From Gallionellaceae bacterium CG11_big_fil_rev_8_21_14_0_20_60_62 (GTDB lineage Bacteria; Pseudomonadota; Gammaproteobacteria; Burkholderiales; Gallionellaceae), in NCBI GenBank assembly GCA_002787455.1, contig PCWU01000103.1:18866-40673 (forward strand): a stretch of DNA of 21,808 nucleotides, written 5' to 3'. Shown piece by piece: positions 1-9,287 of the stretch. Each line of letters opens with the position of its first letter. Position 1 is the first letter of the stretch. Below the pieces are notes generated by a model. The model ran no database searches and was not told the DNA's origin. It saw only the letters and a program-made list of their open reading frames with translations. The position numbers were made by a program, and so were the translations under genes.

Positions 1-1
1 A

Positions 2-1531
2 ATGCAAGTTTTCTGTAAAATGGACATGTTCTCTATTGAAAGGAAGCAAGTTTTGAAGGAATTGCGCCGCAAGGTCATTTTGCCAGTATTTCAACTGTCG
101 GAGTTAACGACAGAGGATGACCCGCACGCGCTTAAAAGGGTTATCAACCAGGGCAAAGGACATCCAGCCCTGACCTATCAATACCGAATTAAATTGGATG
201 AGCAAGCTGAGCGTAGTTTCAGCTACAACCTGTTTCCTGTTGTCCTTGACCGAGGGGGAGTTCCTTGGTCCCTTGGCACCATTTATATCTTGTCACAGTT
301 GGAAGCGGAAACTAGCCCCGTCATGACGTCTTTCCAAAGCAAGGCAGATGATCTAGGTGCTTACAAAGAATGGCTGGACTCTCAGGATAGACCTGACGAC
401 TTGATGTTCCTATTTCCAAAGATCAAATTGAGGCGCCCAACGTATCGCTATCGTGGTTATCTTCAACAGCAAATTCAAGCTGGAGAGATTGCACCTGCGA
501 CCGCCAAGCGGCGCATGGGAACTGTAATCGCTTTCTACCGCTGGTTGATTGACAACAACTACTTTCAGCCAGAGTGCCCCCCATGGGAAGAAAAGAAATA
601 CCAACTTTCCTTCAAAACAACAGAAGGTCGAGCAATTTCAAAGAAAGTCATTTCCACTGACGTTAGTATTCGCGCACCAAAGTCAGAGGATCCTTTTGCA
701 GGAACTATCCAGGATGGCGGCAGGCTTCGACCGCTCACCAGCAGGGAGCAGAAATGGATTCTTGAGGCCACAAAGGCAAAGGGCAACACTGAGTGCTACC
801 TGTTCCAACTCTTTATGTTGGCCACCGGGGCGCGCATCCAAACAGCCGGTACGCTTCGTTTGCGGCACTTTATTCAACCTCACCCCCATTATTCGAGAGC
901 GCTGACTGGTGAAGGCGAGGTCTTTAAGCTGAGAGCGGGGCCAGGCACAGGCATTGACACCAAGAACAACAAGAACGGCGTGCTGCAAGTTCCGCGCTCT
1001 GTGTATGAAGTGCTCCACACTTATGCCATTTCCGAGCGTGCCAAGATACGGAGGACTAGATTCGTTGCAAAGCTGGGCGAACATCCCGATCCCTACTTAT
1101 TCCTGACACAGCAGGGCAATCCTTATTACACAGCAAAGGACGAGGTCCTGCGTTTTAATCCAGATTTCAACCGTCGGCACGAGAAGTCCGGTCAGCCAGT
1201 TCGACAGTTCCTCAAGGATCAAGTAATTCCATTCGTACGCGAGCATCATGATAAACACTTTCATTATCGGATTCACGACCTACGTGCCAGCTTTGGCATG
1301 AACATGACTGAACTTCTGATGAAGTTGGTGCTAGCAGAAACAATCACCCTGCATCGAGCTCGGATGACCGTGAAGGATTTGCTGTGGCATGAGAGCCTCG
1401 CCACCACCGACCTCTACCTCAACTATCGCAGTCAGATGGATGCGATTTACGAAGCGGTGAATGGCTATGGGGAGCAGTTGCAAAAGTGGACTGAACAGGC
1501 GATGAAAGGCATAGAGGTGACGCATGAATAA
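2..1531 (+). CDS. Tyrosine recombinase, first of three
   Basis: Site-specific recombinase of the phage-integrase family that would cut and rejoin DNA at the element's attachment sites. The 509-aa protein has a helical region around residues 130-190 (core-binding-like) and a C-terminal catalytic domain. The active-site pattern is intact: Arg278 in MLATGAR, a candidate Lys near 321-324, HDLR at 425-428, His463 in LWHES and the nucleophile Tyr472, nine residues after His463. The start is uncertain: the first ATG lies at base 2 of the window, so the true start or its ribosome site may lie upstream, and in-frame ATGs at 20 and 26 are alternatives. It overlaps the next recombinase gene by 8 nt, indicating one operon. 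The closest known arrangements are Tn554 tnpA/tnpB/tnpC, RIT elements and the gamma-mobile-trio genes; I cannot assign it to one of these without a search. Confidence 0.85.
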   Translation: MQVFCKMDMFSIERKQVLKELRRKVILPVFQLSELTTEDDPHALKRVINQGKGHPALTYQYRIKLDEQAERSFSYNLFPVVLDRGGVPWSLGTIYILSQLEAETSPVMTSFQSKADDLGAYKEWLDSQDRPDDLMFLFPKIKLRRPTYRYRGYLQQQIQAGEIAPATAKRRMGTVIAFYRWLIDNNYFQPECPPWEEKKYQLSFKTTEGRAISKKVISTDVSIRAPKSEDPFAGTIQDGGRLRPLTSREQKWILEATKAKGNTECYLFQLFMLATGARIQTAGTLRLRHFIQPHPHYSRALTGEGEVFKLRAGPGTGIDTKNNKNGVLQVPRSVYEVLHTYAISERAKIRRTRFVAKLGEHPDPYLFLTQQGNPYYTAKDEVLRFNPDFNRRHEKSGQPVRQFLKDQVIPFVREHHDKHFHYRIHDLRASFGMNMTELLMKLVLAETITLHRARMTVKDLLWHESLATTDLYLNYRSQMDAIYEAVNGYGEQLQKWTEQAMKGIEVTHE

Positions 1532-3461
1532 GCATGCAGAACACATCTTTGTCACGCGTCCGACAGTTACTATCAACCTACCGTTGGGCAAGAATACCCG
1601 CATTCTGTATCCGGAGCAGGTTATCCTGAGAATTGGTGACAAATACCACGACCTTGGCGCCTACTGCTACGCCATGCGTTCACACAAGCATCGGAAACGA
1701 TGTCAAGCGCGCGAAGTTGTAATTAGTTCCTTTCTCAAGCAGCGTCCCAAGCAGGTCCTGCACCTCATAAAGGCATTATCTCGGCTTGCTACAGAGAGCG
1801 GCAGGTCTTTAGAGACGATAAATTGCTATGCGAGCGTAGGCGTAAAATTGTTCCTCGACTGGGCGGATGCCAACTGCCTTCATGACTGCCTGTCTGGCGG
1901 CGCCGCCACTCGTGAAGCATATGAGAGATGGGCAAACGAAAATTTGGAGCGCTACAGTAGGCAGGAGTTTGGCGAGAAAACACTCCACCATAGAAATTAC
2001 TATATTCGCGATCTTCTTGAGGCCACGACTGGTCTCGAAGATCTCCATAGCGGAATCCGCCAAATCAAGATCCCAAAGAACCCCAATGGGTCTGATCCAT
2101 TGGCGCCGCACGATTTCGCTCATGGCGTGGCCCTCAACCAAGCCTTTTTCGACGGCCTATGCAATCTAGTGCTGGAGCAACGCTCCTTTCCTTACAAGCT
2201 ATTACTGCCGGACAGCCTCGGTTGGGAAGAAAGCCACCTTTGGCTTTTTCCCATTTATAAATGGCGCCTCCCCCCACATCAATGGGGAACCAAACGAGAA
2301 GAGGGTGGCCACCCACACTGGGCATACGACTACGCCGGCGGCCGCCTTTTTACTCCTGACGAGATTTCGCATCACTATTCGTTTTGGAAGTACCCATCTG
2401 AAAGAAACAAAATCGCCAAAAGACTCATAGCAGATGCAGGAAGTAGAATCAACGAGGCGAACAGAAACCCACGGGATCCTATGCGAATCAAGCTTGGCAT
2501 GATTGCGCACAATGCCTTCTTGTTCCTTTTTCTCTGTAACACCGGAGCAAACGAGTCTGTGGTGCGGGAAATCGAAACGAACGGCGAGATCGACGCAGCC
2601 ACTCTTAACCAGCAATTTAGATCAATCAAATTTCGGGCAGGTGGCAAACAAATCACAATTGCCATGCCCGCAACTTTCATGACATCTCTTCGACGCTTCA
2701 TGGAGCTGCGCCGATACCTTCTTGGCGACATTTCCTTTCCTTACTTGTTCTTCACTTTAGGCATACATAACGCAAATCCGCCTCGGCAGTTTGGGGCAGG
2801 AGCACTTGAGTCTCTATTTTCTGTGCTCCGCGCTATCGACCCTCTACTGCCTCGCATGGGATCTCGAATACTCCGTTCCAGCGTAGCCGACTGGTACCAA
2901 CGCCACCACGACGCTTCTGTCACAGCTAAGGTCCTTCAGAACTCAGAACGTACCGTGCAGATGCACTACGACGCTGGATCAGTAATTGATCACCGCGATG
3001 AAATGTCGCTCTTCCTGCATTCAGTCTCCGAGTCTGCAAAACGGCAACGCGTAATTGCGCTCAAGGATGTAGATGCTCGTTCGCTTGAAGAGGGCGGATG
3101 TTGCGAAAGCTTTGGTCATCCCGAGTTGTTGGCCGAAAATGCACCTGTGAAGCCGGATTGCAAGACTGGTCAGGGCTGCCTGTTCTGTGCCCACCGAATT
3201 CTCACCGCTAGTGAAGAGGACACACGCAAAATCGCCTCGGCTGCATTTGTCATGGAGCAGGTAATACTCGGCCCGAAGCACGAAGAAGCACTGCGTCCAC
3301 TGATTTTGAAGTGTGACAGTGACCTCGCGAAGATTGCTAACTTCGGAAACTGCAGCGAGATGGTAGAGGGGGTGCGTAATGATGTGTATCAGAACGGCAA
3401 TCTAACACCGTTCTTTGCAGACAAATTTCAGTTATTCCTCGAATTGGGAATCATCGCATGA
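1524..3461 (+). CDS. Degenerate tyrosine recombinase-like protein, second of three
   Basis: A 645-aa protein whose residues 320-490 follow the layout of a tyrosine recombinase catalytic domain, but with key positions changed. The box I arginine is Asn343 in CNTGANES, the HxxR histidine is Arg448 (RILR, 448-451), and the next histidine is Asn473 in LQNSERT. Tyr482 sits at the expected spacing of nine. It is therefore either a catalytically dead structural partner or an enzyme with an altered active site. The C-terminal part has a Cys/His cluster (Cys526, Cys527, His532, Cys546, Cys552, Cys555, His557) that could bind zinc, resembling the cysteine-rich tail known from Tn554 TnpB-type proteins. 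The ATG at 1524 follows a GAGGTGA ribosome site at 1514-1520 and overlaps the upstream gene by 8 nt. The downstream gene overlaps by 4 nt (ATGA). Confidence 0.75.
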   Translation: MNKHAEHIFVTRPTVTINLPLGKNTRILYPEQVILRIGDKYHDLGAYCYAMRSHKHRKRCQAREVVISSFLKQRPKQVLHLIKALSRLATESGRSLETINCYASVGVKLFLDWADANCLHDCLSGGAATREAYERWANENLERYSRQEFGEKTLHHRNYYIRDLLEATTGLEDLHSGIRQIKIPKNPNGSDPLAPHDFAHGVALNQAFFDGLCNLVLEQRSFPYKLLLPDSLGWEESHLWLFPIYKWRLPPHQWGTKREEGGHPHWAYDYAGGRLFTPDEISHHYSFWKYPSERNKIAKRLIADAGSRINEANRNPRDPMRIKLGMIAHNAFLFLFLCNTGANESVVREIETNGEIDAATLNQQFRSIKFRAGGKQITIAMPATFMTSLRRFMELRRYLLGDISFPYLFFTLGIHNANPPRQFGAGALESLFSVLRAIDPLLPRMGSRILRSSVADWYQRHHDASVTAKVLQNSERTVQMHYDAGSVIDHRDEMSLFLHSVSESAKRQRVIALKDVDARSLEEGGCCESFGHPELLAENAPVKPDCKTGQGCLFCAHRILTASEEDTRKIASAAFVMEQVILGPKHEEALRPLILKCDSDLAKIANFGNCSEMVEGVRNDVYQNGNLTPFFADKFQLFLELGIIA

Positions 3462-5491
3462 AAATAGATGCGCGAATTGGATTACACAAATTCACCCAAG
3501 GCCCTGATCCTTGGGACGAGGACTGGGGTATCCGTCTCCCCTTGGGGCATATCATCTGCCGCGATGTGGATGGGACTCCGCACATGGTCAGCGAATACGT
3601 CTGGCCATGGACCGCCTATACTGCCGATCAGAAGAGATGCTTACTGCATTTTTTTTATTGGAAGCAAAACAGTAACAGAGTATCAATCATTACTGAGGAC
3701 ATTACACCTGAGCGCGAAGCCCGCATACGCGAACTGCAGTTTCTAATGACACGGCAAATCTACTTTGGCAGAGAAAAAGCACCAAAAACGCTCTATGAAT
3801 TACTCAGATATCTGCGCAATGTCGCACGCTTTGCCGAGGAGCGCGCATGCACAGTGCAAAACGTACTATCGCAAAGTACCCTTCTTGACGCTTGTGGCGA
3901 AAGCCTTCCCAATCACGCCGTGAGTGTTTGGATAGAGTGGATTACTTTCCTTCGCACCCTCAATCCCGAAACACAACTTGGTTTCACATTGGCGAGGCCG
4001 AAGAGATGGATGGACATACTGCGGCGAGACAAGGAGTACCGCAACAACCTACGTCAAGTTGCCCCTTTACCCACGAGAATCTACGCCTCATTTATCAATA
4101 ACCTCTCGACGGAACTCGATGACATTGAGGCACATAAGTCTCGGTTGCTGAATGCGCTACATGAAGCCATCACTGCCCATGCACAGGTCCGCATGACCAA
4201 TAGCCGTATTCCTATCGGTCCCGCCCTAATCGAGAAGTACAAACTCGGCACATTCCTAGAAAAGCGCGGATTTGGCAGGAACTCTTTGCGAAGCATTGCT
4301 GGCGCGATCACTGATATTTTCCGTGTCTGCAAGCTACAGATCCATGTGTTTAGTGGCATGCGGGACAAAGAGGCAAACAGTCTCCCGTATCACTGCATGA
4401 TCGATGAAAATGGTTCTCATGGCCGAAAACACTGTTTAATTACTGGCTATACGACCAAATTTAACAAAGGAAGACGTTTAAGGACAAAGTGGGTTACCAC
4501 CGAGCTTGACGGATTCCGGGCTATCCGGCTGGCACAAGAGTTCTCGACGGCAACCTACAGTTTCCTTGGTATTAAGCCGAGCGAAGACGATGATTTTAAG
4601 GACGACTATCCGCTGTTTACTTCATGCGATTATTTGCCGTGGATGGCACGTCGTGACCTTACGGTAGAACGCATTTCGACTCCAAAGCTAATGCTTTGGG
4701 ATGCTAATGATTTGTTGCGCTCGCGCCTGTGCCCACTCATCGAGGAAGAGGATATCGCCGAGTTGGAGGAAATCGACCCGTTTCGTCCCTGGCGCGATGA
4801 GCCTGAATTCGCTGTTGGGCAGCGCTGGCCATTGACTTCCCATCAGTTGCGCCGAAGCATAGCTGTTTATGCCAACGCCAGCGGCTTGGTTCGTCTTTCT
4901 TCATTGCGAAGACAGTTGCAGCACATGACTCGGGAAATGGCGTTGTACTATGGACGTGGGAGCACCTTCTGCAAGAATTTCATTGCGGACGATCCAGACG
5001 AATACAAGAAGCACGTCGCGGTCGAATGGCAGGATGGTGCCGAGGAGGCTGAGATGCTAGCCTTCGTACGCGACGTTCTGAGTTGCACCGAGCCCATGTT
5101 CGGAGGGGCGGGAAGCTTCTACGAACGGCAGCGGGAACGTGGCGTGGTTATGTCTCGCGAGGACGTTGCAAAGCAAATGAAAGCTGGATTGCTTGCCTAC
5201 CGCGACGGCCCCTTGGGAGGCTGCACCCGACCGGGCATTTGTGAAACCCGCAAGGGGCTGAACCTCATTGACACCGTTTGCGCCACTGATGGGTGCAAGC
5301 ATCTGATAGGCAAGCACTCAAAGATCATGCAAACAATCCGACTCAAGCGTGCAGCGATGGCACACATTACGCCCGGCTCGATATCAGAAGTGATGGAGCG
5401 GGAAGAGTTGGAGTCACTGGAGCGTGTAGAACGCGAATGGCGGTCGCAGGAACACCCTGTGGTTCACTCTAGAGGAGGTGAAGATGACTGA
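3458..5491 (+). CDS. Large tyrosine recombinase, third of three
   Basis: A 677-aa recombinase with a long N-terminal region of unknown fold and a catalytic domain at roughly residues 290-510. The active-site residues are present: Arg302 in FSGMRDKEANSL, candidate lysines 334/337, HQLR at 462-465, His489 in LQHM and Tyr498. The C-terminal segment has a possible zinc-binding group: Cys589, Cys595, Cys608, Cys613, His615 and His620. It starts at an ATGA overlap with the second recombinase, so translation is probably coupled, and it overlaps the small gene that follows by 8 nt. Together the three proteins probably act as one recombination complex; this is inferred from co-transcription and from known trio systems. 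It could correspond to the larger integrase of a gamma-mobile-trio-like set, but that is a guess from layout. Confidence 0.78.
   Translation: MKIDARIGLHKFTQGPDPWDEDWGIRLPLGHIICRDVDGTPHMVSEYVWPWTAYTADQKRCLLHFFYWKQNSNRVSIITEDITPEREARIRELQFLMTRQIYFGREKAPKTLYELLRYLRNVARFAEERACTVQNVLSQSTLLDACGESLPNHAVSVWIEWITFLRTLNPETQLGFTLARPKRWMDILRRDKEYRNNLRQVAPLPTRIYASFINNLSTELDDIEAHKSRLLNALHEAITAHAQVRMTNSRIPIGPALIEKYKLGTFLEKRGFGRNSLRSIAGAITDIFRVCKLQIHVFSGMRDKEANSLPYHCMIDENGSHGRKHCLITGYTTKFNKGRRLRTKWVTTELDGFRAIRLAQEFSTATYSFLGIKPSEDDDFKDDYPLFTSCDYLPWMARRDLTVERISTPKLMLWDANDLLRSRLCPLIEEEDIAELEEIDPFRPWRDEPEFAVGQRWPLTSHQLRRSIAVYANASGLVRLSSLRRQLQHMTREMALYYGRGSTFCKNFIADDPDEYKKHVAVEWQDGAEEAEMLAFVRDVLSCTEPMFGGAGSFYERQRERGVVMSREDVAKQMKAGLLAYRDGPLGGCTRPGICETRKGLNLIDTVCATDGCKHLIGKHSKIMQTIRLKRAAMAHITPGSISEVMEREELESLERVEREWRSQEHPVVHSRGGEDD
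5471..5478 (+). promoter_or_regulatory. Ribosome binding site that fixes the start of the small fourth gene
   Basis: AGAGGAGG is a near-perfect Shine-Dalgarno sequence 5 nt before the ATG at 5484. A GTG at 5478 is in the same frame but lies on top of this site, so the ATG at 5484 is the likely start. Confidence 0.7.
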
Positions 5492-5885
5492 CATTCTCAA
5501 AGACTACTTCGAAGCATTGGAGCGTCTGAAAAAGGGGAAGCCGATCAATGTTCTTAAAGGAACCAAAATCACCAACGACTCGGTTTCTTTGGAAGCAGGA
5601 CGCAAGAAAGGGACAATTAAAAAGTCCCGTCCGATATTCAGCGACCTCATCGAAGCTATTGATGCGGCGGCTAAGGTCGAGACAAAGCCCGGCGACGAAA
5701 TGCGATCAAAACTGGACGAGGCCAAGGATCAAGCTGCGCGCTACCGAGTGCTCTGGGAAGAGGCGCTGGCTAGGGAGGTGTCATTGGTTAAGCAGTTGTG
5801 GGACGAGCGAGATGCTTGGGCAAAGGAACGTGCAGCACTGTCGGGTGGAAAGGTCATACCCATTAGGAAGCCCGGGCGGGTTTAA
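5484..5885 (+). CDS. Small coiled-coil accessory protein of the recombinase cassette
   Basis: A 133-aa charged protein with no catalytic motif. The N-terminal half is rich in Lys/Thr/Gly (KGTKITNDSVSLEAG). The C-terminal half (about residues 70-118) is a continuous, highly charged helix that is probably a coiled coil. A small helical protein directly after the recombinases is a feature of Tn554-type cassettes (TnpC, which affects insertion frequency and orientation) and of related trio systems, so a DNA-binding or complex-organising role is likely by position only. The ATG at 5484 follows a strong AGGAGG site and overlaps the end of the third recombinase by 8 nt. The C-terminus is basic (IPIRKPGRV), which would suit DNA contact. 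Confidence 0.65.
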   Translation: MTDILKDYFEALERLKKGKPINVLKGTKITNDSVSLEAGRKKGTIKKSRPIFSDLIEAIDAAAKVETKPGDEMRSKLDEAKDQAARYRVLWEEALAREVSLVKQLWDERDAWAKERAALSGGKVIPIRKPGRV

Positions 5886-5890
5886 GCAAA

Positions 5891-7126
5891 ATGACAGCCC
5901 TCGTCATCACGGTGTTCCTGCTCGTCTACGTGGGGATGATCTTTGGCGGCCTTCCATTTCTTCAGATGGATCGCACCGGTATTGCTCTGCTCGGAGCGAT
6001 CGCACTCGTCGCCTCACAAGTGATTAGCGTCGAAGAAGCCTTTCAGTCGTTGCACTCACCTACGTTGATTTTGCTTTTCGCCTTCATGGTGATCTCCGCG
6101 CAACTCCGATTGGGCGGCTTCTATTCTTGGATTGCACGTCGAATTGGTTCACTGAACACTCGGCCTCCCATGCTATTAGGTGCCATTATCGGTGTTGCCG
6201 CATATCTATCAGCAGTATTCAGTAACGACGTCGTCTGCTTAGCAATGGCTCCAGCGATTGCCGAGATATGTCTTGCCAGGAAGCTCAATCCCATACCTTT
6301 CCTGATTGGTCTTGCCTGCGCAGCCAATATCGGTTCCGCAGCGACGCTCATTGGTAATCCGCAAAACATGCTGATAGGTCAATCACTCAATATGTCGTTT
6401 GGTCGTTATCTTTTGGTTGCCTCCATTCCGGTAGCACTGAGCCTAATCGTGACGTGGTGTCTAATCGTGGCCTTAAGATACCGTCACGGTTGGATTGCAG
6501 CTGATTCTTACGGCCTGCCAGCCGAAGATTCGCGTAACGAAGAGGAAGCACCACTTAACCTGTGGCAGACCGGGAAGGGGCTTATGGTTGCCGTAACTCT
6601 CTTCGCGACCTTCTTGTTTGCGCCATGGCCGCGCGAGCTGATGGCATTGGCTGGAGCAGGACTTCTGCTGACCAGTCGTCGACTTCATTCGCGCAGGATG
6701 CTCGGCCTTGTGGATTGGCAACTGCTAATTCTTTTCATGGGATTATTCGTGGTCAACCATGCAATGCAGCAGACGGGACTACCTTCTCGCCTCGTGGAAG
6801 CCTTAGCGGTTTATGGTTTCGACTTGCGGACACAAGGTCCCCTATTTGTCACCAGTTTCATACTCAGCAATGTCGTTTCCAACGTGCCGGCAGTCATGCT
6901 TCTTTTACCCACGACAGTGGGTGAGCATGCCGGAACTGTGCTTGCCTTATCCAGCACCTTAGCAGGAAATCTCTTGATCGTCGGCAGCATTGCCAACATC
7001 ATCGTTGTAAATGAAGCGACGCGTAGAGGCATCAAGATCGACTGGCAGGAGCATGCAAAACTTGGCGTGCCGGTAACAGTTGCCACCTTGGCGATATCAA
7101 GCGCCTATCTATGGCTGCTGGCCTAA
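5891..7126 (+). CDS. SLC13/ArsB-like anion permease
   Basis: An integral inner-membrane transporter of the ion-transporter superfamily that includes SLC13, CitMHS, ArsB and NhaD proteins. The 411-aa sequence is hydrophobic through most of its length and shows the internal duplication typical of these proteins: SNDVVCLAMAPAI (111-123) with GNPQNMLIG (155-163) in the first half, and SNVVSNVPAVMLLLP (326-340) with GNLLIVGSIANIIV (359-372) in the second. A charged loop near 200-222 probably separates the halves. The substrate cannot be told from sequence; arsenite, sulfate, dicarboxylate or a cation/proton exchange role are all possible. It starts 5 nt after the stop of the small recombinase-cassette gene, has no clear ribosome site, and so is probably read with the recombinases. 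No arsR or arsC is nearby, which speaks against a classical ars operon. Confidence 0.8.
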   Translation: MTALVITVFLLVYVGMIFGGLPFLQMDRTGIALLGAIALVASQVISVEEAFQSLHSPTLILLFAFMVISAQLRLGGFYSWIARRIGSLNTRPPMLLGAIIGVAAYLSAVFSNDVVCLAMAPAIAEICLARKLNPIPFLIGLACAANIGSAATLIGNPQNMLIGQSLNMSFGRYLLVASIPVALSLIVTWCLIVALRYRHGWIAADSYGLPAEDSRNEEEAPLNLWQTGKGLMVAVTLFATFLFAPWPRELMALAGAGLLLTSRRLHSRRMLGLVDWQLLILFMGLFVVNHAMQQTGLPSRLVEALAVYGFDLRTQGPLFVTSFILSNVVSNVPAVMLLLPTTVGEHAGTVLALSSTLAGNLLIVGSIANIIVVNEATRRGIKIDWQEHAKLGVPVTVATLAISSAYLWLLA

Positions 7127-7229
7127 GTCCTGCTGAGCCAGTAGCTTACCGAAATCTGCTAGCATCATGCCCCATGTGTCCATGTCTATCGGCATGGTCG
7201 GCCAATAATAAGAATTCCAAGGACGTCTG
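7127..7229. other. Intergenic region upstream of hsdM
   Basis: About 100 bp between the permease and hsdM. It contains the inverted repeat CATGCC (7166-7171) / GGCATG (7191-7196) with a 19-nt loop, and an AT-rich AATAATAAG just before the hsdM ribosome site AAGGA (7219-7223). I see no convincing -35 box and no U-tract terminator. The restriction operon promoter probably lies here or further upstream. Confidence 0.3.
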
Positions 7230-8861
<1,632 letters not shown>

Positions 8862-8864
8862 ACC

Positions 8865-9287
8865 ATGATCGACTACGACAAACTCCAGAAATCGCTCAAG
8901 CATCTGGAACAGCAGTTTGCCAATTACCAACTGTCACAGGATCGCGCCGAGCTCGCCGACATAGACCGCGAAGCCATCGCCGAATCCGTCATCCATCGCT
9001 TCGAGACCTGCTACGACACCCTGTGGAAAGACCTCAAGCGCTACCTCATCGAAGAAATCGGCTTGGCGGATGCCCCCAACAGCCCCAAGCCGCTGTTGAA
9101 ACTGGCCGGACAGAACGACCTGTTCGCCTCCAGCGTAGAGCAGTGGCTGAAATACGCGGACGCCCGCACCAGCACCGCCCATGACTACAGCGGAGAAAAA
9201 GCGGAAGAAACCCTCGCCGTCGTCGGCGACTTCATCGACGACGCCATCGGTCTCTACCAGACCATGACGGGAACCACCTGGGAATGA
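8865..9287 (+). CDS. HEPN toxin-like protein, HI0074/HepT type
   Basis: A 140-aa all-helical protein matching the HI0074 family (nucleotidyltransferase substrate-binding, HEPN fold). The HEPN RNase motif is present as RTSTAHDY at 101-108, which fits RX4HXY exactly. In the described MntA/HepT toxin-antitoxin system such proteins are RNases, and the MNT partner inactivates them by adding AMP to the tyrosine of this motif; the equivalent here is Tyr108. The gene starts 3 nt after hsdM and overlaps the next gene by 4 nt (ATGA). The next gene begins with the matching MNT nucleotidyltransferase domain, giving the usual toxin-then-antitoxin order. The sequence supports an active-site-complete toxin; actual toxicity is inference. 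An older reading would call it simply a nucleotidyltransferase substrate-binding subunit. Confidence 0.85.
   Translation: MIDYDKLQKSLKHLEQQFANYQLSQDRAELADIDREAIAESVIHRFETCYDTLWKDLKRYLIEEIGLADAPNSPKPLLKLAGQNDLFASSVEQWLKYADARTSTAHDYSGEKAEETLAVVGDFIDDAIGLYQTMTGTTWE

Noticed and set aside
5891..7126. Naming the permease arsB
   Set aside because: The GNPQN and SNVVSNVP motifs are shared by several transporter families and no other ars gene is present.
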